Of a stretch of DNA of 64,000 nucleotides, positions 47,500 through 58,252 are shown piece after piece; position 1 is the stretch's first letter; the number at the start of each line of letters is the position of its first letter. The notes under the pieces were generated by a model. The model had not been told where the DNA came from. It ran no database searches and worked only from the letters and a program-made list of their open reading frames with translations. Position numbers and translations under genes: made by a program. Source of the stretch: Enterobacter sp. JBIWA008 (GTDB lineage Bacteria; Pseudomonadota; Gammaproteobacteria; Enterobacterales; Enterobacteriaceae); the NCBI RefSeq assembly GCF_019968765.1, contig NZ_CP074149.1:3286001-3350000 (forward strand), in the 5' to 3' direction.

Positions 47500-48356
47500 T
47501 ACGGGTTCCGTTTGTATTTGCTGAAGTCCGGCTGGCGTTTTTCGTTAAACGCGTTGCGCCCTTCCTGGCCCTCTTCGGTCATGTAGAACAGCATGGTGGC
47601 GTTGCCCGCCAGCTCCTGCAGACCCGCCTGACCGTCGCAGTCGGCGTTGAGCGCGGCCTTCAGGCAGCGCAGCGCCATCGGGCTGTTTTGCAGCATTTCA
47701 CGGCACCAGCGCACGGTCTCTTTTTCGAGATCGTCAATCGGCACCACGGTATTCACCAGGCCCATATCCAGCGCTTCCTGAGCGTTGTACTGACGGCACA
47801 GGAACCAGATTTCACGGGCTTTTTTCTGCCCGACGATGCGCGCCATGTAGGAAGCGCCCCAGCCGCCGTCGAAGGAGCCTACTTTCGGGCCCGTCTGGCC
47901 GAAGATGGCGTTCTCGGCCGCAATGGTCAGGTCGCACATCATGTGCAGCACGTGACCACCGCCGATGGAGTATCCCGCTACCATTGCAACCACCGGTTTA
48001 GGACAGGTGCGGATCTGGCGCTGGAAATCGAGGACGTTCAGGTGGTGCGTACCCGCATCGTCCTGGTATCCGCCGTAGTCGCCGCGCACTTTCTGATCGC
48101 CACCGGAGCAGAACGCCTTATCGCCTTCGCCGGTCAGGACAATCACGCCGATGTTGTCGTCGTAGCGCGCATCCGCCAGGGCCTGAATCATCTCTTTCAC
48201 GGTCAGCGGACGGAAGGCGTTACGCACCTGCGGGCGGTTGATGGTGATTTTGGCAATGCCGTCGGTGGACTTGTGGTAACGAATGTCGGTATAGCCTTCG
48301 GAGCAGTCCTGCCATTCAACCGGGGCGTAAAGCATGTTTTCATCAGGATAGATCAT
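47499..48356 (-). CDS. menB: 1,4-Dihydroxy-2-naphthoyl-CoA synthase MenB
   Basis: Crotonase-fold enzyme closing the second ring in menaquinone synthesis. It has 285 residues, equal to E. coli. Characteristic segments are [18 protein letters not shown], the oxyanion-hole region [10 protein letters not shown], a bicarbonate-site [17 protein letters not shown], and [18 protein letters not shown]. The C-terminus [16 protein letters not shown] matches the family closely. It overlaps menH by four bases and menC by one. Confidence 0.98.
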   Translation of the reverse strand: MIYPDENMLYAPVEWQDCSEGYTDIRYHKSTDGIAKITINRPQVRNAFRPLTVKEMIQALADARYDDNIGVIVLTGEGDKAFCSGGDQKVRGDYGGYQDDAGTHHLNVLDFQRQIRTCPKPVVAMVAGYSIGGGHVLHMMCDLTIAAENAIFGQTGPKVGSFDGGWGASYMARIVGQKKAREIWFLCRQYNAQEALDMGLVNTVVPIDDLEKETVRWCREMLQNSPMALRCLKAALNADCDGQAGLQELAGNATMLFYMTEEGQEGRNAFNEKRQPDFSKYKRNP

Positions 48357-49129
48357 AGAGTGTCCTTTATTCGATAACGCAGTATCTGAGCCAGACTCGC
48401 GATAACCGCATCGGGATTTTCCCGGTGGGCGTTGTGTCCAGCGTCTGGAATGGCATGGCGAACGGCGTTCACTTCCGCGGCAAGGGCCGCGAACTTCTCA
48501 TCCCGTTCGCCATAGAGATAGTCAAAAGAGAAATCGCGTGCGCTAAGCGCGGCACGCAAATCCGGCTGCACGGCCAGCGAGGTCGCCTCAAGCATCATCG
48601 CCAGCGTCGCGCCGTTGTTCTGGCTGCGCAGGGTAATGAGCGCATCGCGCTGGGCGTCCGTGAGGGAGGTGAACACGGGCTGTTGGTACCAGTCAGCGAA
48701 GACCTTTTCCAGCGGTTCGGAGCGAAAACGCGTTGCCCAACGGCGGTCGGATGCCAGCCGCGCATTTCGCGCATCGGCATCCAACAGGCCCGGATGCCCA
48801 CCTTCAACAATCACCCCGAGCAGCCCCTTCGGCTGCTGGCAGGCATGGAACATCGCAATGCGGCCGCCGAGAGAGTACCCTATGAGCCAGAACTTGAGTA
48901 TGTTGTAACTAAGAAGGGTTCGGGTGAGCAACGCGCTCATCTCGTCAAACCCCTTCACGCCCAGATCCAGGGATCCACCGTGACCCGGCAGGTCCAGGTA
49001 CAGCCGGGGGTAATAGCTGAGTCCTTCACCGACCCTCTGCCACTCGCGGCAATCTCCCGAAAAACCGTGCAAAAAGACCAGCCACGGATAGCCCGGTTTT
49101 CCGGCCTGCTGCACGCCAGAGAGGATCAC
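48353..49129 (-). CDS. menH: SHCHC synthase MenH
   Basis: Alpha/beta-hydrolase-fold enzyme that eliminates pyruvate from SEPHCHC to give SHCHC. It has 258 residues (K-12: 252). The catalytic serine lies in the nucleophile elbow [12 protein letters not shown]. The oxyanion region [12 protein letters not shown] and the C-terminal histidine in [12 protein letters not shown] complete the triad-like set with an aspartate in GERDEKF. It overlaps menD and menB by four bases each. Confidence 0.95.
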   Translation of the reverse strand: MILSGVQQAGKPGYPWLVFLHGFSGDCREWQRVGEGLSYYPRLYLDLPGHGGSLDLGVKGFDEMSALLTRTLLSYNILKFWLIGYSLGGRIAMFHACQQPKGLLGVIVEGGHPGLLDADARNARLASDRRWATRFRSEPLEKVFADWYQQPVFTSLTDAQRDALITLRSQNNGATLAMMLEATSLAVQPDLRAALSARDFSFDYLYGERDEKFAALAAEVNAVRHAIPDAGHNAHRENPDAVIASLAQILRYRIKDTL

Positions 49130-50796
49130 AGCTGGCTCACCTGCGCCAGCAGGCTTTGCAGGGCCTGCGCACCGTCAGCATCGTTCACCACCAGCTCAAT
49201 CAGCGTCGCACCTGGCTGTTTCCAGGCGGTACCTAGCGCGGCATCCAGCTGTTCCCAACTTTCCGGGCGATGGTATTTCAGGCTGAACATCGCCGCGGCG
49301 TGTTCGAACTGCACGTTCTGCGGCATCAGATAGAAGCGCTCGCGCTCGCTCTGCGGCGTAGGCAGCAGGGAGAAAATCTGCCCGCCGTTGTTGTTGACCA
49401 CAATCAGCACGAACGGGGCTGACGCCTGACGCAGCAGCGCCAGCGCGTTGAGATCGTAGAGCGCGGAGAGATCGCCCACGATCGCCAGGGTCGATTTCGC
49501 GCTGGCGCGCTGCACGCCCGCCGCCGTGGATATCAGCCCGTCGATGCCGCTCGCACCACGGTTGCTGTACACCGGGTAGCCCGCGGGCAGCTTTGAGAAA
49601 GCGTCAATCAGCCGCACGACCAGGCTGTTGCCGACAAACAGCTGCCCCTGTTCAGGCAGATACTGGCGAATACGGTGCGCCAGCCCGGCCTCGCTAAACG
49701 CTTCACAGTGCGCTTTGGTCAGTTCCCACGCCTGGCGCGAAAGATCCGGGATAGCAACCGCCCAGGGCTTGCGTTTCTCAGCCGGATGAAGCGTCAGCCA
49801 GGCATCGATACTGCTGACCAGACGACGGCCGCGGTGGTGCGCCGGGTCGAGCCGCCCTTCCAGCGCGTCCACCAGCCAGTACTCTTCCGGCGTGCAGGTG
49901 GCCTGCCACTGCAGTAGCCGTTTTCCGGTAAGGCTTGCGCCGATCTGGACCACAATCTGCGCCTGCGCAAGCTCGGTGACCGCTTTTGCGTTACCCAGCC
50001 AGAGGTCGGCGCACGGCAGCGGCTGCCCGGTCTGGGAAAGCACGTCGCCAATCAGCGGCCAGCCAAGGGTTTGCGCCCATTCGGCGACCAGCCTGCCTTC
50101 GGCGGCGCTCATGCGCCCGGCGATAACCACGCCGCGCTTCTGCCGCCAGAAGAACCAGTCGCGCTGTTTTGCGCTCTCAAGATGCGTCTGCTCGCGCAGC
50201 CATGGTTTTTCACTCTGCCACCAGTCGCCGAGGGACTGCTGCCAGTCAAGACCCGTGTCGTCCAGCTCGCCGTACAGCGGCTCGGCAAACGGGCAGTTGA
50301 TATGCAGCGCCCCGCTGCGCAACGTCTCCATAGCGTGATCGACGGTGGAGACCAGCCAGCTTGCCGGAATATCCTGGGTGGGACGCGGTAACGAAATCGT
50401 CTGCGAAGGATGAGAAGAAAAGAGCCCCGGCTGGCGAATTGCCTGATTGGCACCGCAGTCGATAAGCTCAGGGGGACGATCGGCCGTCAGTAAGATCAGT
50501 TTTTCACCCGTTAACCCGGCTTCAATCAGGGCCGGATAGAGGTTCGCCACTGCGGTACCGGAGGTGACGATCACCGCCACTGGTTCTTTGCTGACCTTCG
50601 CCAGACCGAGCGCAAGATGTCCGAGGCCACGCTCATCAAAGTGAGTGTGGTGAATCAACGCCCGGTTTTCTGCGGCCGCCAGCGTCAGCGGCGTTGAGCG
50701 AGAACCCGGTGCAATACACACGTGCCTGACGCCATGGCGAGTCAGGGCTTCAAGGATCACCGCCGCCCAGCGTCGGTTAAAAGAACTTACTGACAT
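49126..50796 (-). CDS. menD: SEPHCHC synthase MenD
   Basis: Thiamine diphosphate enzyme joining 2-oxoglutarate to isochorismate. The start [15 protein letters not shown] at 50796 gives 556 residues, equal to E. coli; six extra in-frame codons upstream are not used by the family. The N-terminal pyrimidine-binding domain has the catalytic glutamate region ([14 protein letters not shown]) and [13 protein letters not shown]. The C-terminal domain has [10 protein letters not shown] and the ThDP/Mg2+ motif [18 protein letters not shown] through VNNNGGQIF. It lies 88 bases after menF. Confidence 0.97.
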   Translation of the reverse strand: MSVSSFNRRWAAVILEALTRHGVRHVCIAPGSRSTPLTLAAAENRALIHHTHFDERGLGHLALGLAKVSKEPVAVIVTSGTAVANLYPALIEAGLTGEKLILLTADRPPELIDCGANQAIRQPGLFSSHPSQTISLPRPTQDIPASWLVSTVDHAMETLRSGALHINCPFAEPLYGELDDTGLDWQQSLGDWWQSEKPWLREQTHLESAKQRDWFFWRQKRGVVIAGRMSAAEGRLVAEWAQTLGWPLIGDVLSQTGQPLPCADLWLGNAKAVTELAQAQIVVQIGASLTGKRLLQWQATCTPEEYWLVDALEGRLDPAHHRGRRLVSSIDAWLTLHPAEKRKPWAVAIPDLSRQAWELTKAHCEAFSEAGLAHRIRQYLPEQGQLFVGNSLVVRLIDAFSKLPAGYPVYSNRGASGIDGLISTAAGVQRASAKSTLAIVGDLSALYDLNALALLRQASAPFVLIVVNNNGGQIFSLLPTPQSERERFYLMPQNVQFEHAAAMFSLKYHRPESWEQLDAALGTAWKQPGATLIELVVNDADGAQALQSLLAQVSQL

Positions 50797-50884
50797 GAGA
50801 TTGTCCGGTATCAAGAATGCGACACAGTATAAATAATAGAAAAAAATGGAATTTTGATATGAATCGGGATTGCGCGAATCTGTA

Positions 50885-52180
50885 TTAATCCCTTAGGAGC
50901 AGAGAGCGCAATCCGGCCGCTTTGTTTTCAATCTCCTGCCACTCCTGCTCCGGGTCAGATCCGCTGACAATACCGGCACCGGCGTAGAGCCGCAGGCAGT
51001 CCTCCTGAACGCGCGCGGAGCGCAACGCCACGCAGAACTCACTCCGTTCGGGGGATAAATACCCGGCCGAACCGGCGTACCACTCGCGGTTAAAAGGTTC
51101 AACCTTCTGAATAAACTCACGCGCTGGCTGTCGGGGTAATCCAGCAACGGCCGCGGTGGGCTGTAACATGAGCAGACACTGCTCATCATCGGCCTGCTTG
51201 AGCTCAGTCCAGATACAGCGGCGCAAATGCTGTACTTTACGCAGGCGTACCACCTGGGCGGGCAGTACCTCAAGCGTCTGCGTATAGTGTTGAAGACGCT
51301 GGCAGATATCTTCCACGACAAGCATATTTTCGCGCTGGTTTTTATCATCGTTAAGCAACCACTCGCCGAGACGCTGTGCCTGGCTATCATCGCTATGGCT
51401 GGCAACGGTGCCCGCCAGCGCTTCCGTGCGCAGCAGCTTGCCGCGCCGCCGCCAGAGACGCTCGGGCGTGGAGCCGAGAAACGCGTTGCTGGCGTCGAAT
51501 ATCATGCAGAAATGGTAGCAATGTAAATTCAGGGCGCGACTGGCCGCCATCAGCGCGACAGGGTTAACGCGCTGTGTGAACTGCAGATCGGTTGCCCGGG
51601 CGAGAACCACTTTTTCAAAATCACCGCGCGCGATGGTCTCCGTCGCCCTGCGGATAAGCTTCAGCCATTCGGCCTGCTGCGGCTGATGGGTTTCGTGCTC
51701 AACCTGAACGGACAGCGGACGAATAGATCTAGCAGGACGGAGCTGCTGTAAAAAATCCAGCGCGGCGCGGGCATCCTCCTGAAGCGAGCGGTCGCTCCAT
51801 AGCTGCAGGCGCAGCGTGGCGTTGCCAGCGGTGCGTCGCCAGAGCAGTCGCGGTAAAAAGAGGCTGCCCTGCTCCGGATTAAAGGCGTTCAGGCCGCAGA
51901 TGCGGGTATCACTTGCTGCGTTTTGCTCGCGTAAAAACTGCGAGGCTATTGCCAGAGAGGAAAAGGGGATAACCGCCCCCAGCGCGGCCAGCTCTTCATC
52001 GCCGTTACGCTGCTGCCAGTAAAACTGCGGATAACACTGCTGCTCGCCCAGCCAGGCAAGAGGATCGAAAGCGTCGTTTAACGGGAAAGAGACGTCGAAA
52101 TGACGTATGCCGGGTGTTGCGGGTAACGCTTGCGATAGCTGGGTACGCAGTTGCTCCAGCGCGAGGAAAATCGAATTCAC
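50885..52180 (-). CDS. menF: Menaquinone-specific isochorismate synthase MenF
   Basis: Mg2+-dependent chorismate-binding enzyme that makes isochorismate for menaquinone. It has 431 residues, as in E. coli. The chorismate-binding domain occupies the C-terminal two thirds, with FEKVVLARA holding the catalytic lysine, ALAGT in the active site, and [12 protein letters not shown] and [20 protein letters not shown] as family signatures. It is the first gene of menFDHBCE. A TATAAT -10 lies upstream on the minus strand at 52208-52213 with a weak -35 (TGCTAT). Confidence 0.96.
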   Translation of the reverse strand: MNSIFLALEQLRTQLSQALPATPGIRHFDVSFPLNDAFDPLAWLGEQQCYPQFYWQQRNGDEELAALGAVIPFSSLAIASQFLREQNAASDTRICGLNAFNPEQGSLFLPRLLWRRTAGNATLRLQLWSDRSLQEDARAALDFLQQLRPARSIRPLSVQVEHETHQPQQAEWLKLIRRATETIARGDFEKVVLARATDLQFTQRVNPVALMAASRALNLHCYHFCMIFDASNAFLGSTPERLWRRRGKLLRTEALAGTVASHSDDSQAQRLGEWLLNDDKNQRENMLVVEDICQRLQHYTQTLEVLPAQVVRLRKVQHLRRCIWTELKQADDEQCLLMLQPTAAVAGLPRQPAREFIQKVEPFNREWYAGSAGYLSPERSEFCVALRSARVQEDCLRLYAGAGIVSGSDPEQEWQEIENKAAGLRSLLLRD

Positions 52181-52207
52181 GCGAACCTCTCCCTGTTAAA
52201 ACCTCGT

Positions 52208-52213
52208 ATTATA
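52208..52213 (-). promoter_or_regulatory. -10 element of the men operon promoter
   Basis: Perfect TATAAT on the minus strand, 28 bases before the menF ATG. TGCTAT lies 17 bases further up as a weak -35. Confidence 0.5.
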
Positions 52214-52266
52214 CGGGGTACTGGCCATAAATAGCAGTACCCACGTATAGGGAGTGGTTAAGCGGC

Positions 52267-52572
52267 TTAACGACGGGCCAGCAGCAGACCCAGCACCAGC
52301 CCTACGGCAGCCCCTACCCCAATACCCTGCCACGGTTTTTCATGCACGTAATCATCGGCACGATACACCGCTTTTTTGGCGCGGTAGTAGTAGGTATCAG
52401 ACGCATGGCTGACGCGGTTTTTCACTTCATGCAGCGCCTGCTCGGCGCGGGCTTTTAGCTCAATATATTTCTGATCGGCAGGGTCGCCCGAGGAACGTAA
52501 CACCTCTTCCAGCGTTTCGCTCAGCAAGGCCAGGTCGTCGTCGATACGGGTATCCCAGGATTGAAATGACAT
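52267..52572 (-). CDS. elaB: Tail-anchored inner-membrane protein ElaB
   Basis: DUF883-family protein of 101 residues, a C-terminally anchored inner-membrane protein that associates with ribosomes and is linked to stationary phase and stress in E. coli. The start MSFQSWDTRIDDDLALL at 52572 equals the family; four extra in-frame codons to 52584 are less likely. A charged helical body (residues 1-78) precedes a Gly-rich membrane anchor (IGVGAAVGLVLGLLLA) that ends in two arginines. It is related to YqjD and YgaM. It is an independent gene between menF and elaA. Confidence 0.95.
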   Translation of the reverse strand: MSFQSWDTRIDDDLALLSETLEEVLRSSGDPADQKYIELKARAEQALHEVKNRVSHASDTYYYRAKKAVYRADDYVHEKPWQGIGVGAAVGLVLGLLLARR

Positions 52573-52625
52573 ATTTTTCTCCATGTTAGTACACCAGTCC
52601 GCTAACTATAGCCAACGACTCGCCA

Positions 52626-53087
52626 TTACGCCTGCTTCGCTTCCCGCGCCATGCCGATGTGCGGAATGCCATCTTCATCGTATACCTCCGTCACTGGCGT
52701 AAAACCAAAATGGCCGTAGAAGGACTGCAGGTGTGCCTGCGCGCCCAGGTATAACGCCTTGTCCGGCCACTGTTTCCGGCACGCCTCCAGCGTTTTTTCC
52801 ATCAGCTGATAGCCCAGTTTTTCTCCACGTGCGTTACTGCTGATGATGACGCGACCGATCGCCACGGGCTCAAAATCGTCTTCGCTTTTCAGAATCCTCG
52901 CATACGCCACCAGCTCGTTACCCCGCCAGCCGAGGATATGGCGGTTCTCGCCGACAAGGTCATCCCCATCGATGTCCTGATATGGGCAGGTCTGTTCCAC
53001 AACAAACACTTCGCAGCGCAGTTTCAGCAGGGCGTAAAGTGAATGAACGGTAAGGTCACTATGGTGTAAATCTTGCCACTGGATCAT
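52626..53087 (-). CDS. elaA: GNAT-family acetyltransferase ElaA
   Basis: A GNAT-fold N-acetyltransferase of unknown substrate. The start [18 protein letters not shown] at 53087 gives 153 residues, equal to E. coli. The conserved ElaA opening [24 protein letters not shown], cited here by its ends, is followed by the acetyl-CoA binding segment [18 protein letters not shown] and [15 protein letters not shown]. It is divergent from rbn across 71 bases. Confidence 0.94.
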   Translation of the reverse strand: MIQWQDLHHSDLTVHSLYALLKLRCEVFVVEQTCPYQDIDGDDLVGENRHILGWRGNELVAYARILKSEDDFEPVAIGRVIISSNARGEKLGYQLMEKTLEACRKQWPDKALYLGAQAHLQSFYGHFGFTPVTEVYDEDGIPHIGMAREAKQA

Positions 53088-53158
53088 GTCAGTCTCCTTC
53101 CTGGGGTTCATCACGTTATACTAAACCTCTCCCCGTTCGGCAAAGGGCTGATTGCGTT

Positions 53159-54076
53159 ATGGAACTGATTTTTCTGGGTACGTCCGCTGGCGTGCCAACC
53201 CGCTCACGGAACGTGACGGCGATCCTGCTGGATCTCAAGCACCCCACCCGCGGCGGGCTGTGGCTGTTTGACTGTGGTGAAGGGACGCAGCATCAGCTGC
53301 TACGCACCGCTTATCATCCCGGCAAGCTGGATAAAATTTTTATCACCCATCTGCATGGCGACCATCTGTTCGGCCTTCCCGGCCTGCTATGCAGCCGCTC
53401 GATGGCCGGTAATGCTAACCCGTTGACGATTTACGGGCCTGCGGGTGTGCGTGAATTTGTTGAAACCACGCTGCGCCTGAGCGGGTCGTGGACGGATTAT
53501 CCGCTGGAGATCGTTGAGATTACCAAAGGCCTGGTTTTCGATGACGGCGATTATAAGGTGAGCGCTCAGCCGCTCAATCATCCTGTGGAGTGCTATGGTT
53601 ACCGCATTGAAGCGCATGACAAACCCGGCGCGCTAGACGCCGCCGCGCTGATGGCCGATGGCGTAAAATCCGGACCACTGTTCCAGCGCCTGAAGCATGG
53701 AGAGACCGTCACGCTGGAGGACGGGCGCGTCATCAACGGGCAGGATTATCTCGCCGCCCCACGGCCAGGCAAAAAACTGGCTATTTTTGGCGACACGGCC
53801 CCGTGCCAGGCGGCGCTTCAGCTTGCCCTGGGGGTGGACGTGATGGTGCATGAAGCAACGCTTGAAACAGCGATGGAAGAGAAAGCCAACAGCCGGGGCC
53901 ATAGCTCCACGCGTCAGGCGGCGCAGCTTGCCCTTGACGCGGGCGTCGGGAGACTCATCGTCACTCATGTCAGCTCGCGCTACGACGCGCGGGGATGCGC
54001 AAGCCTGTTAGCGGAGTGCCGAGCGCTGTTCCCGGAATGTGAGCTGGCCGAAGATTTTGCTCAGGTCAGCGTTTAG
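53159..54076 (+). CDS. rbn: Ribonuclease BN/Z
   Basis: Metallo-beta-lactamase-fold zinc phosphodiesterase that trims tRNA 3' ends (RNase Z type) and can act as a 3' exonuclease. It has 305 residues, equal to E. coli. The start [18 protein letters not shown] is characteristic of the short-form family. The zinc motif [12 protein letters not shown] is intact. Later metal ligands sit in [18 protein letters not shown] and the [11 protein letters not shown] region, with the final histidine in [10 protein letters not shown]. It is divergent from elaA and lies upstream of cheV. Confidence 0.96.
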   Translation: MELIFLGTSAGVPTRSRNVTAILLDLKHPTRGGLWLFDCGEGTQHQLLRTAYHPGKLDKIFITHLHGDHLFGLPGLLCSRSMAGNANPLTIYGPAGVREFVETTLRLSGSWTDYPLEIVEITKGLVFDDGDYKVSAQPLNHPVECYGYRIEAHDKPGALDAAALMADGVKSGPLFQRLKHGETVTLEDGRVINGQDYLAAPRPGKKLAIFGDTAPCQAALQLALGVDVMVHEATLETAMEEKANSRGHSSTRQAAQLALDAGVGRLIVTHVSSRYDARGCASLLAECRALFPECELAEDFAQVSV

Positions 54077-54079
54077 TCC

Positions 54080-54106
54080 TTCATTTTTCTCTCAGGATGC
54101 CGATAA
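54080..54106 (+). promoter_or_regulatory. Sigma-28 (FliA) type promoter before cheV
   Basis: GCCGATAA at 54099-54106 is a perfect FliA -10. TTCATTTT at 54080-54087 is a moderate match (5 of 8) to the -35 TAAAGTTT at the standard 11-base spacing. Transcription would start about 25-30 bases before the cheV ATG. Confidence 0.75.
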
Positions 54107-54140
54107 CGATTAAAAGGTCAGCATTTCTCTCGAGGGTAGA

Positions 54141-55145
54141 ATGGATAATTTCCAGAAAGATATTGATGACAGGGCGAATCTGACCCTGTCGAACCGTTTT
54201 GAACTGTTGCTGTTCCGTCTTGGCACCTCTCTGAACGAAAATAAATCTGAGCTGTTTGGCATCAACGTTTTTAAGCTGCGTGAAATTGTGCCGATGCCGG
54301 AGTTCACGAAACCCGCCGGGATGAAGTCACCGCTGATGGGGATGGTGAATATCCGCGATCAGGTGATCCCGGTGATCGACCTGGCCGCCGTGGCGGGCTG
54401 TAAGCCCACCACCGGGCTGAACATCCTGCTGATCACCGAATATGCGCGCAGCGTGCAGGCGTTTGCCGTGGAGTCGGTTGAGAACATCATGCGTCTGGAC
54501 TGGAAGCAGGTGCATGCGGCGGAAACCGCCGTCAGCGGGCGCTACATCACCAGCATTGCGTGTCTTGACGAAAAGACCGATACCAACGATCTGGCGATGG
54601 TGCTGGACGTTGAGCAGATCCTGTATGACATCACCCCGGCCAATCACGATCTGCACGCCACGAATCTGAAGACCACCAAATTCCATATCAAGCCAGGCGC
54701 TGTCGCCATCGTCGCGGAAGATTCCAAAGTGGCGCGCTCGATGCTGGAGAAAGGTCTGCAGGCGATGGAGATCCCCGCGCAGCTGCACATCACCGGCAAA
54801 GACGCGTGGGAGAAAATTGGCATGCTGGCCGCGCAGGCGCAGGCTGAGGGGGTTCCCATCACCGATAAGATCGCGCTGGTGCTGACCGACCTCGAAATGC
54901 CGGAGATGGACGGTTTTACGCTGACGCGCAAAATCAAAACCGACCCGGTATTGAAGGATATTCCGGTGGTGATCCACTCTTCCCTTTCCGGCAACGCCAA
55001 CGAAGACCATATCCGTAAGGTGAAAGCGGATGGCTACGTCGCGAAGTTTGAGCTGAACGAGTTGTCGTCAGTGATTGAGGAGGTGCTGGACCGCTCGATG
55101 AAGAAGATTGACGGGCCGTTGATCAGTCGAAAACAGTTGGCTTAG
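54141..55145 (+). CDS. cheV: CheV-type chemotaxis coupling protein
   Basis: Fusion of a CheW-like coupling domain (about residues 15-170; FGINVFKLREIVPMPEF, VNIRDQVIPVIDLAA) and a C-terminal receiver domain (about 185-315). The receiver has the acidic residues in VAEDSKVAR, the phospho-aspartate in VLTDLEMPEMDG, a Ser in HSSLSG and the lysine in VAKFE. CheV proteins link chemoreceptors to CheA, and the receiver may act in adaptation. It has 334 residues. K-12 lacks it, and Salmonella has a homologue at the same place between rbn and nuoN. A FliA-type promoter ties it to the flagellar regulon, though no other chemotaxis gene is in the window. Confidence 0.93.
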   Translation: MDNFQKDIDDRANLTLSNRFELLLFRLGTSLNENKSELFGINVFKLREIVPMPEFTKPAGMKSPLMGMVNIRDQVIPVIDLAAVAGCKPTTGLNILLITEYARSVQAFAVESVENIMRLDWKQVHAAETAVSGRYITSIACLDEKTDTNDLAMVLDVEQILYDITPANHDLHATNLKTTKFHIKPGAVAIVAEDSKVARSMLEKGLQAMEIPAQLHITGKDAWEKIGMLAAQAQAEGVPITDKIALVLTDLEMPEMDGFTLTRKIKTDPVLKDIPVVIHSSLSGNANEDHIRKVKADGYVAKFELNELSSVIEEVLDRSMKKIDGPLISRKQLA

Positions 55146-55161
55146 GTCTGGTGCGGGCTGG

Positions 55162-55195
55162 TGCCCTCACCCGGTCCCTCTCCCACAGGGAGAGG
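55162..55195. repeat. CCCTCTCCC/GGGAGAGG palindromic repeat, copy D
   Basis: TGCCCTCACCCGGTCCCTCT continues into CCCACAGGGAGAGG. It lies 17 bases after the cheV stop and before the cheV/nuoN terminator. Confidence 0.8.
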
Positions 55196-55206
55196 ACGCA
55201 AACCAT

Positions 55207-55233
55207 AAAAAAACCCGCCGAGGCGGGTTTTTT
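55207..55233. terminator. Bidirectional terminator between cheV and nuoN
   Basis: AAACCCGCC-GA-GGCGGGTTT, flanked by A and T runs. It ends the nuo operon on the minus strand and cheV on the plus strand. Confidence 0.92.
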
Positions 55234-55237
55234 GTTT

Positions 55238-56695
55238 TTACATTAATGGCATCGCGTGCTGCACGATATCAATCAGCGGCTGCGGATAGATACCGAAGAT
55301 CAGCACCAGAAGCGCGGAGATAAGCACCACGATACCACCGGCGCTGTACTGCCAGTTGGTTGGGGCATCACGGTTGAGCTGCTGAGGCGCGCTCAGGTAC
55401 AGGCTCACGGCCACGCGCAGGTAGTAGTAGAGACCAATCGCGGAGCCGATAACCACGCCCGCAGTCAGCCACCACAGATGTGCCTGCACACCGACGGCCA
55501 GCACGTAGAACTTCCCGATAAAGCCAAGCGTCATCGGGATACCTGCCAGAGAGAGCATCATCACGGTCATTACCGCGGACAGGATCGGACGGTGCCAGAA
55601 CAGACCACGATAAGAGAACAGTGAATCGGCATCCGGGCCACGGTACGGGCTGGACATCAGGCTCACCACGCCGAAGGCGCCGAGGCTGCTGAACAGGTAG
55701 CCGGCCAGATACACGCCCACGGCTTCCATCGACATCTCACCGCTCTGCAGCGCAATCAGCGCTACCATCAGGTAGCCCAGATGAGAGATAGACGAGTAGC
55801 CCAGCAGACGCTTGATGTTGGTCTGGCTCAGCGCCATCAGGTTACCGAAGATGATGGAGACGAACGCGATAACGCCGAGCACCACGCGAACCGCTTCGCT
55901 GTCACCAACCGGCGCGTACAGGAACAGACGCATGACCACACCGAAGATAGCGATTTTGCTCGCCGTCGCCAGGAAGGTCGACACCGGAGCCGGAGCGCCC
56001 TGGTATACGTCTGGCGTCCACAGGTGGAACGGCACCAGAGAAAGTTTGAAGCCGAGGCCAACGATCATCATGCCCAGACCCGCGAGCAGCAGCGGCTCAT
56101 GCAGCATGCCGTCACCGAGGCTCTTGCCGAGCGCCATGAAGGAGAGGTTACCGGACTGTGCGTACACCAGCGCAATGCCAAACAGCAGGAACGAGGACGC
56201 AGCAGCAGACAGGATAGTGTACTTGATGCTTGCTTCCAGGGAGCGCTTCTGGCGGAAGGCGTAACCAATCAGACCGAACAGCGGCAGAGAGATCAGCTCA
56301 ATGCCGAGGAACAGCGCGGCCAGGTGATTCGCGTTCGCCAGCAGAATGCCGCCCAGCGCGGCAATCAGAACCAGCAGGTAAAACTCTTCTTTGTTGTCGT
56401 TGTAGCCTTCGAGCCACGGATACGCAAAGGTACAGGTTGCCAGGCTCGCCAGCAGCACCAGACCGGTATACAGCATGGCGTAACCGTCAACGCGCATCAG
56501 CGGGGTGACGTCCATCGCCCCACCCTGTCCAACAAACCAGAGAGAGACTAACGCGGCGTTCAGGCCGATGACCGACAGCGTGGCATTCAGGAAGTGATTG
56601 CGTCGCCACGCAATGGAGAGCATCACAACCACCACCGTCAATCCGACGATCAGCAGCGGTAGCAGCGCGATCAGTTGTTGTGGAGTTATTGTCAT
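55238..56695 (-). CDS. nuoN: NADH-quinone oxidoreductase subunit N
   Basis: Antiporter-like membrane subunit of respiratory complex I, carrying part of the proton path. It has 485 residues, equal to E. coli, with about fourteen hydrophobic segments. The conserved lysines and glutamate of the channel are expected in [18 protein letters not shown] and [13 protein letters not shown], which are present. It is the last gene of the nuo operon, 6 bases after nuoM, and is followed by a strong terminator. Confidence 0.97.
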   Translation of the reverse strand: MTITPQQLIALLPLLIVGLTVVVVMLSIAWRRNHFLNATLSVIGLNAALVSLWFVGQGGAMDVTPLMRVDGYAMLYTGLVLLASLATCTFAYPWLEGYNDNKEEFYLLVLIAALGGILLANANHLAALFLGIELISLPLFGLIGYAFRQKRSLEASIKYTILSAAASSFLLFGIALVYAQSGNLSFMALGKSLGDGMLHEPLLLAGLGMMIVGLGFKLSLVPFHLWTPDVYQGAPAPVSTFLATASKIAIFGVVMRLFLYAPVGDSEAVRVVLGVIAFVSIIFGNLMALSQTNIKRLLGYSSISHLGYLMVALIALQSGEMSMEAVGVYLAGYLFSSLGAFGVVSLMSSPYRGPDADSLFSYRGLFWHRPILSAVMTVMMLSLAGIPMTLGFIGKFYVLAVGVQAHLWWLTAGVVIGSAIGLYYYLRVAVSLYLSAPQQLNRDAPTNWQYSAGGIVVLISALLVLIFGIYPQPLIDIVQHAMPLM

Positions 56696-56701
56696 GGCGA
56701 A

Positions 56702-58231
56702 TTACGGCCTTGTAGTAGAAGCAGAATTAACAAACCACTGCTGGATGTTACCCATCGCGCTATGCGAGGTATCCAGAATCGGCTGCGGGAAGAAGCCCAG
56801 CAGCACCAGCAGTACGACCAGCAGCAGGATGATGAACAGCTCACGCAGCGACATCCCCGGCAGTTCTTGTGCAGCAATTTCGCTCTTCGCTTTACCGAAG
56901 TAGGCGCGGTGCAGCATCGCCAGCGAGTAGACGGAAGCGAACACCAAACCAAATGTGGAGATCACGGTAATCACCGGTACCACTTTGAAGCTGCCGAACA
57001 GAATCATAAATTCGCCGACGAAGTTACCGGTACCCGGCATCCCCAGGGTGGCAACCGCGAAGAACATGGACAGCGCTGGCAGCCACTTAATTTTGCTCCA
57101 CAGACCGCCCATCATGCGCATGTCGCGGGTATGCAGACGTTCGTACAGCTGGCCGCACAGGATGAAGAGACCGGCTGCGGACAGACCGTGCGCAATCATC
57201 TGGATCACCGCCCCCTGGTACGCCAGCTGGCTGCCGGTGTAGATAGCAATCAGCACGAAGCCCATGTGGGAAACGGAGGTGTAGGCAATCAGACGCTTGA
57301 TGTCGTACTGCGTGAAGGCCATCCAGGCACCGTAGAAGATACCGATCACACCCAGCCACATGGCAATCGGTGCGAACTCTGCGGAGGCATTCGGGAACAG
57401 CGGCAGTGCGAAACGCAGCAGGCCGTAGGCCGCCGTTTTCAGCAAGATGCCCGCCAGGTCAACGGAACCCGCCGTTGGTGCCTGAGAGTGCGCGTCTGGC
57501 AGCCAGCCGTGCAGCGGAACTACCGGCATTTTCACCGCGAAGGCGATAAAGAAGCCCAGCATCAGCAGGTATTCAACGCCGTGCGACATTGGGGTCTTCA
57601 GCAAATCTTCGTAGTTGAAGGTCCAGGTGCCGGTCGCATTGTGATGAACAAACACCAGCGCCAGAATGGCAATCAACATCACCAGACCACTCGCCTGGGT
57701 ATAGATGAAGAACTTGGTTGCCGCCGTGATACGCGTTTTACCGTCGGACGCCTTGTGGCCCCACAGCGCGATCAGGAAGTACATCGGCACCAGCATCATC
57801 TCCCAGAAGAAGAAGAACAGGAACATGTCGATGGCAAGGAACACGCCGATCACGCCGCCCAGGATCCACATCAGGTTCAGGTGGAAGAAGCCCTGGTATT
57901 TTTCGATTTCTCGCCAGGAGCAGAGTACCGCCAGAACGCCGAGCAGACCGGTCAGCACCACCATCAGCAGTGAGAGACCGTCAATCGCCAAGTGGATCGT
58001 AATGCCAAAACGCGGGATCCACGGCAGGATGAACTCAGACTGCCACTGCGGAATGCCCGCAGACTGGGTCAGTGAGTAACCGCCCTGCAACCACAGTTGC
58101 AGGCCAAGCGCGAGCGTCAATCCCATGGTGATCAGCGCGATCCAGCGCGGCATCTTCACGCCAAAGCGTTCAGTCTGCCAGCACAGGAAGCCGCCAATGA
58201 AGGGAATTAATATTAGCCAGGGTAGTAACAT
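56702..58231 (-). CDS. nuoM: NADH-quinone oxidoreductase subunit M
   Basis: Antiporter-like proton-pumping subunit of complex I. It has 509 residues, equal to E. coli, with about fourteen membrane segments. The family signature AFAVKMPVVPLHGWLPDAHSQAPT and RLIAYTSVSHMGF, cited by their ends, carry the conserved lysine and histidine of the proton channel. It lies 76 bases after nuoL and 6 before nuoN. A GC-rich hairpin lies in the nuoL-nuoM gap at about 58253-58271. Confidence 0.97.
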   Translation of the reverse strand: MLLPWLILIPFIGGFLCWQTERFGVKMPRWIALITMGLTLALGLQLWLQGGYSLTQSAGIPQWQSEFILPWIPRFGITIHLAIDGLSLLMVVLTGLLGVLAVLCSWREIEKYQGFFHLNLMWILGGVIGVFLAIDMFLFFFFWEMMLVPMYFLIALWGHKASDGKTRITAATKFFIYTQASGLVMLIAILALVFVHHNATGTWTFNYEDLLKTPMSHGVEYLLMLGFFIAFAVKMPVVPLHGWLPDAHSQAPTAGSVDLAGILLKTAAYGLLRFALPLFPNASAEFAPIAMWLGVIGIFYGAWMAFTQYDIKRLIAYTSVSHMGFVLIAIYTGSQLAYQGAVIQMIAHGLSAAGLFILCGQLYERLHTRDMRMMGGLWSKIKWLPALSMFFAVATLGMPGTGNFVGEFMILFGSFKVVPVITVISTFGLVFASVYSLAMLHRAYFGKAKSEIAAQELPGMSLRELFIILLLVVLLVLLGFFPQPILDTSHSAMGNIQQWFVNSASTTRP

Positions 58232-58252
58232 GGCGATTTACATTCCTTTTTA

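Noticed and set aside
56675..57973. A 432-codon open frame opposite nuoM, and similar ones opposite nuoL and nuoN
   Set aside because: These arise from the hydrophobic codon pattern of membrane genes read backwards. They are rich in His, Gln and Arg, with no motifs.
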